From NCBI RefSeq assembly GCF_945859705.1, contig NC_079134.1:16161545-16225544 (forward strand): a stretch of 64,000 bases of DNA. Direction: 5' to 3'. The notes under the pieces are model-generated. The model searched no databases, was not told where the DNA came from, and saw nothing but the letters and a program-made list of their open reading frames with translations. How positions within the stretch are numbered: the stretch's first letter is position 1; each line of letters opens with the position of its first letter. Position numbers and translations under genes: made by a program. Positions 26,819 to 39,200 of the stretch are shown piece after piece. This DNA is from Episyrphus balteatus. Taxonomy: Eukaryota > Arthropoda > Insecta > Diptera > Syrphidae.

Positions 26819-27133
26819 GAAGTAAAGTGTTTATCTTCTTATATTTTTGCATTAGGTCTGGTACAAAAACCTTCTTCATTGCTGAGCCTTAAAAATCTTA
26901 TATGTATCAAAATAAAACAAAGTGAAGTAAAGTGTTTATCTTCTTATATTTTTGCATTAGGTCTGGTACAAAAACCTTCTTCATTGCTGAGCCTTAAAAA
27001 TCTTATATGTATCAAAATAAAACAAAGTGAAGTAAAGTGTTTATCTTCTTATATTTTTGCATTAGGTCTGGTACAAAAACCTTCTTCATTGCTGAGCCTT
27101 AAAAATCTTATATGTATCAAAATAAAACAAAGT
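26819..27133 (+). repeat. three tandem copies of a 105-bp unit
   Basis: Three apparently identical 105-bp units start at 26819, 26924 and 27029, each beginning GAAGTAAAGTGTTTATCTTC. The first copy of the large duplication keeps one full unit (21931-22035) plus 20 bp of a second before the junction. The period is a multiple of three, so an ATG-initiated frame (26729-27157, 142 codons) stays open with a 35-residue repeat. That frame has no recognised homology and could be accidental. Confidence 0.9.
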
Positions 27134-30100
27134 TTTCTTACTTTCATAGTAGTATAATTTATTTTTTTTTTTCTAATTTTTTTGTTTCAATATTTTATAT
27201 AATAATATATATCAATATCAATAAGTTTTGTATTACTATTTTTTGTTTTTTTTTTTTTTCTTCTTTTTAATTTTATTTTTTGTTTTCCCATTAAAAATGT
27301 CTGACTTGTTTAGTTCTAAAAAAAACTATTTTATTTTTTTTTTTTTTTATTTTACTTATCCATGCAATTAATGTGTCTTTTATGATTTTATGACTTTCTT
27401 CTTTTTTGTTTTTGTTTTCATTAATGAGCTTATTTGTGTTAAAGTTTAGTTAGTAATTAATCATCTTTGATTAGTATAATGTAACTATGTACCTAATACA
27501 AAAATTCTTAATTAATTATTTTTATTTATTAATTATTAATTAACCACATTCAAAATTATTTTAAACAAAAAAACTAAACATAAAGTGACACAAAATTTGA
27601 AACATAACAAGGATATAAAATAGCTTTTCTCTTTTTTTTTTAATTAATTTTCTCCATTTTTGCTATTACATTAACTTTTTTTATTTAAACTTAGTTTTTA
27701 ATATCAGTTTGTTTTTTTTTTGTTTTATTTTAGTTTTATTATTAACTTTTGTATTACATCGTAATGATCAAAAAGGGACGGTGAAAATTACAATAAAATC
27801 GAATAATCCAAGAATTCATATTTCTGTTTTTATTTATTATAATATACTTGTAGTTAATACATTTGTTATAGTTAATATTTTTTGTTGTTTGTTCTTCAAA
27901 AATTCGTTAATTTTTTTTAAGATGGTTCCATTTCGTTTTTTGTCAAATTTCACTTGCATTGAAGTGTTTCTGCATTTGTCAGATATTTATGTATATTTTC
28001 TTTTTTTCTTTTTGAATAATATTTTTTTATAAATTAATTATTCTACTTACATTAACATGAATTTGTTATATAAGAGTTGTTGTTCTTGTTTTTTTTTTTT
28101 TTTTCTTGGTTCTTAAACGGTGTACGTCTTTGTGGTGAATTTATTTATTTGTTTGTTAATGAATCTGTGTCCTTTTTTGTAAGTTTCAATAAATTCAATT
28201 GAATGGCTCGGTATAGATTGTGTTTTTAACTTTTATTTTTTTTTTATTTTTCTTATACTTAACCAACTTATTTATAAACTTTGTTTTTTAAAAATTTATT
28301 GCGACGGTTATTTTATTTTTCCTCTTTTTAAAAGTTCGATATTTTTTTTTTTTGTTTAACATATAAATACAACAATCAAAGGGGAATTCAGGTAGAAATG
28401 TAGAGAAAAATAATAAATATGTATAATTTTAGGAACATAAAATATTGGATATTTAATCTGGAATGGGCTTAAAAACTTTTTAAGGACATTTAATGTTTGC
28501 AAATAATAAAGTTTATTTTATTTTTTTTTAATTTCGCTAAGTTATTATGGATAGAAGGTAATTTTGTAACTTTTATTTGAGTAAATTCTATTTATTTTTT
28601 TATCCAACATACAAACTTTGATCTAAATTTTCGGATATTATTTATATTTTTAGTATGATACCAATATGTATTTTAAAATTGTTTACGGATATGAAAATGT
28701 TCTACTTTTAAATTTACTTAACTCCAGCTACTGGGCGTTTGTAACGCGTAACAGATTAGTTTTGATTCAAATTTTTCTAGGTGGTTATTTTATGTTGAAG
28801 TTTAAGCTAATATATTTTTATTATTTTATTAAGTTTGTAGGATTTCGATGTAGGAATTTATTTGTAAAATATTTGTAGGTAGCAGCAAAAAAAACTATAA
28901 GTTTCGCTAAGTTGCATTGTTATTTTTAATTAGCATTTTGAAACTGCGTCTGAATTTCTCACATGAAAACTCTGATTCTTGTTATTCTCTGCTTAATATA
29001 TCACATAGAAAATATTAATTGCTTCTAAAATTTGATCCGATATATTTAATTTCCCACTCGTACTTTTTCCAGAAACAAATAGGTCAATTTATTGGGCAGT
29101 CAATTTCCACATCACAGTGTGTTTAATGTGGGTATCATATTCACGTTCACAATATTTTTAAAAGAGGAAATATTCGCACAACCTACTTGCGATTGCGACT
29201 GAAAATACTGTTTTCACCTAAATTTTCTAAAACTTAGTCCATAACTTCCCTATCAGCTAAAATGCTTAGCTAAATTCACAGAATTTGAAAATTTAATTTG
29301 GTTTAAATTCGCACTTAGCCCCATAGTGAGTTTCATGTACACCAGGATTCACCCGGACAAATTTCATTTCGCTTTTGTTCTATTTAAATCCCAGCAAAAA
29401 GTTGTTCATTATTTAGAATTATTTTTCCGGTGAATATGACAGCTCCTTTATTTCACTTAAATTTCGGTGAAACAATTCCACTAAAAATTAAAATTTCATT
29501 AGATTGAAATTTGTAAAACCAATACGTGAAATGTTTTCTGCATGAAACTCATAAATAGGTCTGTTTTCACTTCACCAGAAAATATTTCATTTCATGTAAG
29601 TAATATGAATATTGGTAATTCTAGTTTTAATGCCGCCTTCAAATTAAAAGCCAACATTTCCTTCTACTAGAAAAACAACTATCATATTGTCCCAAAAAAT
29701 ACTTTTCGAAATGCTTACGAAAAACCAAACCAATATACACTTATTGGACGTTACATGTTATTTAACTCCATTTAACTCCGAGGTTAAATTCATTTCAACA
29801 AGGAATAAAATACAATAATTATGTATATCATTCATTTCGGGAAGAAATTCCATTCCTAGCGCAAATATTGTTAACCATCTTAACATAACTTTTACTTAAG
29901 TATTATGTTGTAATGAAAATGTTTATACAGCTCACACTGAGTTCCATAACCAGCTCAAGAATTTTCGGAAAACGTATGAATGAGTACGTTAAAACACTCG
30001 CCAGTCGCGTTGAGATTTTCTTATTTCGTTTTCAGAAGTTTTCTATTACTGTTTTACTACCACAAAAAAGGCCGAGAGATATACATAACTCTTCTCAGTG

Positions 30101-31600
30101 CAGAAATTCTCTTCCCGATTTCATGTCAGAATTCCATCAAAAGTACCTATATAAATATAAATACTCAAAAGTCCAAAATCAAATAATTTTTATTTGATTA
30201 TTCGCCAAGACAGATGTTATACTTCGAGTTACATCCAGCATTTTCAGAAACACAGAATAAGTCACTTAAAATAATTAACACCATATTACACTTCAAGCCT
30301 TTTAAAAACACGATGAACTTAGCCAGTTCCCGCCGTGACGGAAATCAATTAACCGATTCAGAAATTTTAAGGACTAAAAAGTTAGTAATTGATTAGATGT
30401 AGGTACCAATGTCAACTTTCAGAGAATATTGAAACTAACTAATAAGCCGACATTATTTTCGAACGGATATTTAGTAAGTATGTAAAACCAGTTAAGGAGA
30501 TTTTTCCTTGCTACCTTTCCAGTTAGGAAATAATAAAATATAAACATCTTGTTTCTGGATGAGAACCCAATTCAGATGGTTCAGGATTTATTATATCATC
30601 TTTTCTTATAAGTTTCTCTAATACAAAAGTAAAAAGCCAATAAATACATTACAACTTTAAGCCTGTTTCAAGTTTCAACTGGACCAAAGGAGATAATTAC
30701 CCATACAAATTTCAAATTTGAAACATGTTTATGTCTAGCTCATTTGCATGAGTAGTAGCAATTTGCTACCTGAAAACAATATTCTCCAACTCTAAAGTCG
30801 AATGGAAATCAGAACAACCTTTTTCAATCCGTACGGATTCAATTTTCGCTTCCGTTTTTAAGATCGGACGAACATTAGAACAACCGTGTATCTTAAAATT
30901 CATAAAATTTTTTCCCTTTCCACATTAGTTTCTTTAATAGAAGCAATTTTCCCTCTTTTTACTTGAAGTCGGCCTACTATAACTTTTCGAAACAACATAT
31001 CGTGGGCACAACGCCAAAACCGCGAATCTGCATTTTTGGACATTTTGACTTTAATGTGTCAGTTTACTTGTTATCTATTCACTGCGTCAATCCCAATCCT
31101 GCATCTGTTGCCTAGAAGCTTAAATATCATTTTTTGTTGCACGAGTTTCCATAAGATTGCATGTGTTTCCAAAACTTTGAAGCCGTTTTTCTCAAAACTA
31201 CAATTTTGCAGATTCGTGGTTTTGGCTTAGTGCCCACGATATATGCATACGGTAATAGTGCACTTATATTGTAGAAAAAAATTCAGATATAATGAAAAGG
31301 ACCCTGTTGGCTTAAATTAGATATTTTTAGAGCTTCGCGTAATTAAAACAAAATCATTTGTACTGGATCTCATACATTTCATACTTAGTGTTTTGCCTCC
31401 CCTTAAAAATCGACTTTTCTGGGTTAAAAGGTAAGGTATTCGATCTATAACGACTCTCTCTCTCTTATATAATTGAATAGCTTGAACCACAATTTTCATG
31501 TGAGTCTATACTTTCCAAACTTTTTGTTTAAATTTGCAGCTCATAAAACTTTTTCTAAATTATGCTAAACTTCTAGAATAAACTCGTAGTTATTTACTTT
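27134..31600. other. AT-rich stretch without a gene
   Basis: From 27.13 to 28.38 kb the plus strand is dominated by T runs, so a minus-strand RNA would be A-rich, as in many fly 3' UTRs. From 28.4 to 31.6 kb composition is more balanced. No ORF here has plausible coding composition. A distal, extended BicD 3' UTR is possible but cannot be shown from sequence alone. One small transposable element is described separately. Confidence 0.35.
31000..31239. mobile_element. MITE with TA target duplication
   Basis: The ends TCGTGGGCAC (31000) and GTGCCCACGA (31239) are exact inverses. The TIR extends about 35 bp (to GAATCTGCA) with a few mismatches. TA flanks both ends (30998-30999 and 31240-31241), which fits a Tc1/mariner-type insertion. 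There is no ORF in the 240-bp element. Confidence 0.7.
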
Positions 31601-33117
31601 TTTTGTAACTTTTAATATTTCAGATTTTATTTAATTTACAAAATTTAATATTTCCCATTCCAGTTGTTCAATATTATTTAATTTAATAAACAAAATTGGA
31701 TAAAAACAAAAAACTTATTATAAACACAAGAAAATATATTTTTTTTTACTCTTTAAAGGTTTAGGTAATATTAAAATGTTAGAATTCCAAAGATTTTAAT
31801 ATGATATTTTGTATATAAAGTTTAGATTTCTTTTTTGTTTTCTTTAAATATATAATTAAATACATATTTATTGTTTTATTTTTTAAATATATTTTTAATT
31901 TTTTTATTTTAGTTTTTATATGAAAAATCACAACAATAAACAAATAGATTTGTGTCGTTTGTGTGTGTGGAAGGACATATTGATGGAAATAAAAAATTAT
32001 ATTTCTCAAATATAATATTTTTTTTTTCATTAAAGGTAATAGGTAAAATTTGTTATAATAGATAGAGTTTTGTAAAAAAAAAAATAAATTGCAAAGCCAC
32101 AAAGAAAGATAAACAAAAAAAAAAAACAATAAAATTCACTTTTAATGATGGACGATTTATTTAGTTGTTTTATTTTATAATTTTTAACTTTTTTTTTGTT
32201 TGTTATTTATAAAATTGTTATTTTTTATAATTAAATGTATTTTATTAGCTTAATTTCAGATTATTTATTTATTTATTAACTAGAGTTGGTTGTGTTTTTC
32301 TTTAGTTTTTAATAAATACCTATTACGTTTTTGTCTTAGAGACTATAAAATATTTTTTGCTGCCTTAAATTTTCTTTAGCTGCAATTTTTGCTTTTGTTG
32401 TTTTTTCTATTGTTGAACAAATATTGACAATGTTCTTCATTTTTTTTTTTTTTTCTTCAAAATTTTATAAAAACCAAAAAAATTACATAATTACATGATG
32501 ATAATAAAAATAGTTGAATATATGTTTACTGAATTTCTGTTTTTTGCGTACAGCTTATTTTTTTTCTTAAAAAAAAAAACACCAATAGAACAAAATTAAA
32601 TCTTTTTTTTCTTCTTTTCATATAAAAAATTAATAATAAACAAATTAATAAAACATAAACATTTTTTTCTTTTTTCCTAATCTTAAATTGAAATACTAAG
32701 TAACGTACCGTTTATACTGATCATAATAATATTAATAATAAAAACTTTAACCATTTTTAGTGCACTAAAGTGGAGAGAATAACAAAGTAAAGGTACTTGA
32801 TTGCGTTCCATTTTACATAAATAATAGTGCCACATTTTTGTTTTTTATTTCATTCATTGTGTTTGTTTTGTTTGAATGGAAAAATAAATTGGACGTTGTG
32901 GCATAATTAGGAACGAATTCGCAATCTCTCCAAACTAGCTTGACTTCATTTTTGTAGAAATATTTTAGTAAATAACGATGTATGTATTGTATGTATAAGT
33001 TTTTTTTTTTGTTTGTTGTTTGCTTGTAAGGAAGTATAAATAAAATTAACAAACATTTTATAACTTAAGTAAAGTATAAACTAAGGCTAAAAGTTTACGC
33101 TGCACGCTGATTTTATG
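31601..33117 (-). other. BicD: probable BicD 3' UTR
   Basis: This lies directly 3' of the BicD stop codon. The minus-strand RNA would be A/U-rich with oligo-A and CAAACAAA-like runs and several AAUAAA hexamers (plus-strand TTTATT, for example near 32845). I cannot tell which polyadenylation site is used, so the left limit is only indicative. Confidence 0.45.
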
Positions 33118-33232
33118 TTAGAAGGGATTCTGATTATTTGCTGAAGGATTTCGTGGTGATGGTCGGGAAAATGATGATTTTCCACTAGCACCGCGAGGTG
33201 TCAGCATTGGTCGGCGAACATGTCGCATTTCA
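33118..33232 (-). CDS. BicD: BicD terminal coding exon
   Basis: It lies 3951 bp downstream of the preceding exon. It completes the Arg codon and reads EMRHVRRPMLTPRGASGKSS, then a Ser/Pro/Asn-rich tail ending NQNPF and TAA (33118-33120). The EMRHVRRPM start and NPF end match the tail of fly BicD and confirm the join. Confidence 0.96.
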
Positions 33233-36200
33233 CTGTAAATAAATGAACAAATTTTAATTATTAGAGAAATTTTTTAAGAACTTACAATAATTGTATAAGG
33301 ATAACATTTATGTATGCCAGCAGAAGGAAATTTTGTGTTATTCAAAAAAAAAGGACTCTTTCGCCTAAGCATATTACGGATACATACATTTTTACAACAC
33401 ATTCTTTACACAAAGCTGCCTTAAGATAAACTAAGATTATTTTAATAAAAATGGCGGTATTTTTTAATATTACTAACTTGTTGTTTTAACATTGTATGTG
33501 AGGAATGTGAGGACCATATTACTTAACATTTGCTATAGTATTGATGTGTTTTTATGTCTGTGAAATAGGCAGCGATCGCAGTTATCAAAAATATTGATTC
33601 CACCGTTGATTTTTTTATTTGAAGATGAGCTGGACGAATAAATAAATTCACTTAAAATTGCTTCCATTTGAACTCAAAACAATTTTAAAAACTTGTCAAA
33701 GAATGGATATCAACAATGGTGCAGAGTGGTGTTAGTAAAATAGGGGTAAACTGTCGAAAAATTCAGATCCGGAAAATTGATTAAAGATCGAAAAATAAAT
33801 CAATTTTTTGGCCAAACGAAGGCAAAAATTGAAAAAATCAGTTTTTTGACAGATCTAAATAAAAAAATAAATTGATTTTTGTACCAAACGAAAACCCCAT
33901 AAGTACGTACAGATGAACGCACAGTCAAACAGGATGGCATCACGAAATCCACTTTTTCCATAATTGTTATGTTGGTTTTGATAAAAACAAAAATTAAAAC
34001 AACTTTAATACGATGCACAAATGCACATATGAGCTAAATGCATAATTTTAAAAATTATTTCACAAACGTGGAGTGTTTACAATAATTTGATATTTATTTC
34101 CAAAAACTTTTTTATGGCAAAACCATAACCCATTTTGAATTTAAATTTATAAAAACTGGCGAAGATATTTATTGATTTTCCTACAAAAAACCTGAATGGC
34201 CCCATTCACCGAATAATAGGAACAATGAACTATCGGAAATATATTGACATCTTCTCTGATGTGATGCTACTAGGCTTGTGTAGTTCGCGAACGAACTAGT
34301 TCATCTTGGTGAACTAATGAACTTAGTTCACTTACTTAGTTCAATTTAGTTCGTAAATAGCGAAAAAGATTTGTTTCAACAAACTAAACAGCAACCTAGA
34401 GCAGTCGTAATATGACATTACAAAACAGCTTGCGCTCACCTTACATTATCATTTTTTTTTATATATTTTTTGGGTGAAAGGAAGTCATATCTGTATAGGG
34501 AATTTTCAAATTTGGTCCTTGTCTCCTTGTCTTATACGCCGACAGCGCTCTTTTAACCCGACAGACGTTTAAAGAATAGGGTTCCAGTAACAAAAGTGCA
34601 TATGAAATTGCATCCAATTCTTTCTGGAGCGAAATCAGTTCTTCTCCTAAACCTCAAGATTTTGATGTAAAACAAAAGGCACAAGGTCGCTTGTGCCAGT
34701 ATCAGCGTTTCTTCTTCAAGCACCACTTATTCTTATTTCTGAGCAAGAACAAAAAACAATGACATTACTATGATTTCGATTTAATGAAAGCAAAACGTAC
34801 TTCTTCTAGACTTTCGTCAGGAACCAGAAAGCTCGACCAGTATATGAACGAAATTAAGAATTTTCATAGAAAATAAAATATGTACATATCTGTTATTTTT
34901 AGGTTGTATTTGTTTTATTATGTAGAATGCGTCAATTTTACATAAATTTGGATACAGTTTCTACAAACTAATTTTGTTTTTTAATTCTAACAAAAACGGA
35001 GTGATTAAAATAAATTGAACTTAAATGAACTAGTTCAGTAGCGTGATTTGAACTAAAGTGATCGATCACTCAAATGAACTAAAGTGCCCAACTCTAGATG
35101 CTACCATAAGCAGAATGGAATATGTCGTTGAAATGGACACTCCAACAAAACAACGACCCGAAACAAACTATGTTTTATTTGTAAAGTTCCTTATTTTAGT
35201 TTTTTTTTTGAAAAAAGTTTTGTTTTTACTTTATATGTTATCTTATAAGCAAAGTAATAAAAAGCATACAAGCAATAAATTGGCTAATCTATTTATACTT
35301 ATCTACGAATATAAATAACTTTATTTTTTTAAATAACGAACTCCTAATTTTTTTGAGCACAGATGTACCTAAAAAAATGCACAAGTTTAAATGAATAATA
35401 TACTCAATTCAAATATGTGTGTAGATTTGGTATTCAACAATCCAACCAAACTGTTTTTATATTATTTTCCCCAAATTTATTTTTTTTTAATTTCTACCAA
35501 GATTTCATAGATGGCCTCTGTGAGCGATGTTTTGAACCAATGCAAATTTCGGTTTGAACCAGCCGGTCGCAAGCTGTTTGCCAATGTTTGAATAGTTCTC
35601 CTAACATTAAATACTGACTTCATTAATTGCGTCGTTATATGTACATATATGAAAGTGATCATATAAGTCACATTTTACATTCTTTCAGAAAATATCAATT
35701 TTTTTCAATTAAAACCAAAAATTTAACGTAATTTTTTCTGAATTGAAACTTAAATAATTTATATTGAACATAAAATCTTATTCTCTACTTTTTCCTCTGC
35801 GTAAACTATCACATACAAATTTATCTTGAACTTAATTGCTCAAGTTTCGATTCTGCATACGGCTCAAACACATCTATGTTTAATAGCTGAAACACTCTCT
35901 ATATTAAGACCTTAATAATATTCAGTTATTCTGTGCTTGAGATTTCTCTCTTACGTATCAATCGAATGATTTATTTACTTTAATTGCATTATCGAAAAGT
36001 CTAAAATTTATAATTATGTACTTATGCTAGTCATTTTTATGTTCAAGAAATATAAGACACTCGAATTAAAGCTCTCAAAAAACGAAGACGTGTTTATTGT
36101 TCTCATTTGTATTTGCATGAATTATAAATTGCATGATAAAATACTTATACGATAATTCAGTAAAGGTAAATGGAGTGTTTCTAGTCTAATGAAGTTTTGA

Positions 36201-39200
36201 ATGAAATTTCGTTTTTGGACAGTGAGACTTCCAGTGACACGATACACAACATCCACACGGCTATTTTGTACCGTATTTATTTCAAACTACGAGTATAGCG
36301 AATTATACCATGTTGGAAGTCAGAATTGTATGACCTTTATAAAAAAAATTTTGTGTGATATCTACAAAGCTAGTCTAACATGTATTTTGGAAAGGTATCG
36401 TTACATTTGAAAAAGGAATCCGTCAAATTCTGAATTCTGATCAAAAAATTTCAATTTATTTTATTAGTCATTACATCAATCAAATCAATAAAAAGTATAG
36501 AAGCATTCAGAATAATAATGGTTGAAGTTCCTTTGAAATTTGTACATTATACACATTACACAACTCTATAAGATCTGTTTTAGAAACTTAAAGAACTTTT
36601 GAAAAAAAACATCAGTTTTTATAGACCGATTACTTTTTGTCCTGGTTGAACAGTCGCAATTTCTAAACGAACTTCACCCTCTGACATTAGGGATTTAAAA
36701 TTTAAAATATTTACATATTAGTAATAAATGGTTTTTGTTTCTAATTTCGCTACACACTGATTATTTTTTTTTACATTCATCATATTTTCAATTGAAGCAG
36801 GGATGTTTATCTTACATAGAAAGCTAAAACCTATAGTTACACAAAAAAAAATCAGATTACTATGGTTTGAAAAAGTTAGTTACGCATATTTACTGCTGGG
36901 ATCTTATTGCTTTGCATTTTCTCAGGTTAGTACATGCGCATGCACATCGATTGAGAAAATTAATTCTTACCAATAAATTTGTTTAATTTTTTTTGTAAGG
37001 GAATATCGACTCATGATTATTAAATTAAATCCAAAAACGAAAATTAAATTTCAAAAATAAATCTCATTCTCGGGCTTATTTTTGTGTGTGTTGCTCTTCT
37101 AAATCACTTTCTCTCACAAAATCAAAAACTTTTACTACTCTGATCTATTAAAGTTCGTTTGCTAACGACGATAATTAACCCACCGATCCATTTCCATCTC
37201 CTCCAAACGTTGTGTCAGCGTTAATTTTTGTTGCACAGCGAGTCTTAATAACTGATTGAGGGTCTTCTTTTCCTCTTCAGCAGCTTCCAATTGACGATTC
37301 AAATCATCGACTTGTGTAACATATTCTTCACAACGAGCTGCAAACATTGCTCGAAGACCTAAACAAATTAATAAAAAATAAATAAATGGCAGTAAATAGT
37401 CGTTAAATAGAAAAATATGGCATTTAATATAAATATTTACTTGAGAATGTAGCTGCATCTTCTTTAAGAATCTTCAGTTCATTCCTCAATTTAGACATTG
37501 TATCACTCACAACTAACTTCTCATTCTCATACTTTGACTTAAGATTGGTGAGTGCAACTTCGGCAGTTTGCTTATTGGACTTGAGTACTGTGCGCAGGGT
37601 TGCGATTTGTTCGCGCTTCGTTGACAACAGGCTCTTGAGCTTAATAATTTGCTCTTGCAGCTCTTCGATTTCTTCGCGATTGAATTTGTCTAAACAGGAA
37701 GCAAAGGTGTCAATAGGATATCAATAAGAGAAAATCCATTTGGTGGTGGCTTACCCTCACTGACATCGCCTCTAACTTTGTTTTTATTAAGATCGATTGT
37801 GTGTTCCACAGCGGTCTTAAGGTATTTTATTTGATCGTTGACTGTATCAACGTATTTTTTGATTTCCACTGAATCAGCCAAGCCTTGGAGGTCTTCAACT
37901 ATCTGGGATCTTGATAGGAACACGTCCGATTTGAATTGTGACTGAATGGCGGTGAGTGAATCATTCTCAAAACTAAAGGGAAAATATTAAAAAATGTTTA
38001 TTGATTGTGAAAATGAGACAAAGTGGTTTAAAAAGTCGATTAAAAGCCTGAAACACTCTCCATGACGTCACGTGACTATTTGTTGCTTCCAAAGACTTCT
38101 ACAGCTACGTCTAACTACTTGAAATTCACCCTAAACCTTACCTCATGTCATCATTCTTATGATCCAATAGCACACGTGTTGGCGTTTCACCATTCACAGT
38201 ACAGACTAGATGATACAATTGTGCCAAATCGTCACTTAACGCCACCAATGTCGACCTAGCTGAACCCAAACTTTGTCCAGCATTCTGTGAGATGTGTGTC
38301 AAAGTTTGCACATCACTTTGCAGATCCAGTGACTTTTGTTCCGTCGATAACAGCTTGTTCTTCAAATTTGTTATCTCATTGCGCAGTGTTACCATAGCAT
38401 CAGAGTAATTCAAACCCTTTTGCAACTCACTAATATCAGTCTTTAAGCCATCGATCTCCTTGGAACTGAGGGTGAACCAATTAGCATATTGCGTCAGGAC
38501 ATCACGCAACTTTTGATTCAAATTCAATTCATCGTTCTTGTCTTTACTGTTTTTGACCAAAGTCGTTAGTTTTGCTTCGTCCTTAGTGTCGATTTGTTTT
38601 TTCAAATGGGTTAGGGCGTCGACATGCGCTGCCAGCAATGCCAGTCGGGACATAAAGTTTTGCAATTCATTTTGACTCTTATCCAGATTTGTTTGAGCTT
38701 CGCGCAGGTTCGATGTCATGTGGGCCTTTTCGTTTTCCATTGACTCCAATTGTTTTTCCAGTTTTTTCAGCTCGTTTAGATGGATTTCTGAGAAAAGATC
38801 GACTTTTGTGCCATCGGGGGATTTCAGTTCGGTTGTTAGATCGGCTTCTAGACGTTTTAGGGCTAAATTTTCTTCTTCTCCGTCGCTGTTTCCGCCAGCG
38901 TTTTCATCAATGGAACGGATGCTGTAGGCCAAGTTGCTTATGTGGTACATAGACTCTCGGTTGATATGTCCGTCGAGTTCTTTCTTTAAAGCATATTTTG
39001 CTTCCCTTTCACCCTGTTATACAAAAATAAAGTTAAATTTGGACTAAATGAAGGGATTGATAAAGTCAGTTACTTGTAAAGCTTCCAAGGCTTCTTCCAT
39101 TTGCTTCTCCGCAATCTTTTTAAGATTAGCCAATTCATCGACTTGATTATTGAGAAGCTCCAATTCTTCAGTGAGCCTTCGGATTTCATGTTTGGCACCT

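Larger units (their letters stand above)
22056..26943 (+). repeat. 4888-bp tandem duplication, copy 2
   Basis: This is the second copy of the unit at 17168-22055. The junction at 22055/22056 joins a partial 105-bp repeat (ending 'tatcttctt') directly to the unit's left end (CCAAGGTTG), with only about 2 bp of shared sequence. That pattern fits end joining or replication slippage rather than homologous exchange between long repeats. Confidence 0.97.

Noticed and set aside
37545..38952. Plus-strand frames opposite the BicD exons
   Set aside because: They are antisense shadows of conserved coding sequence on the minus strand.
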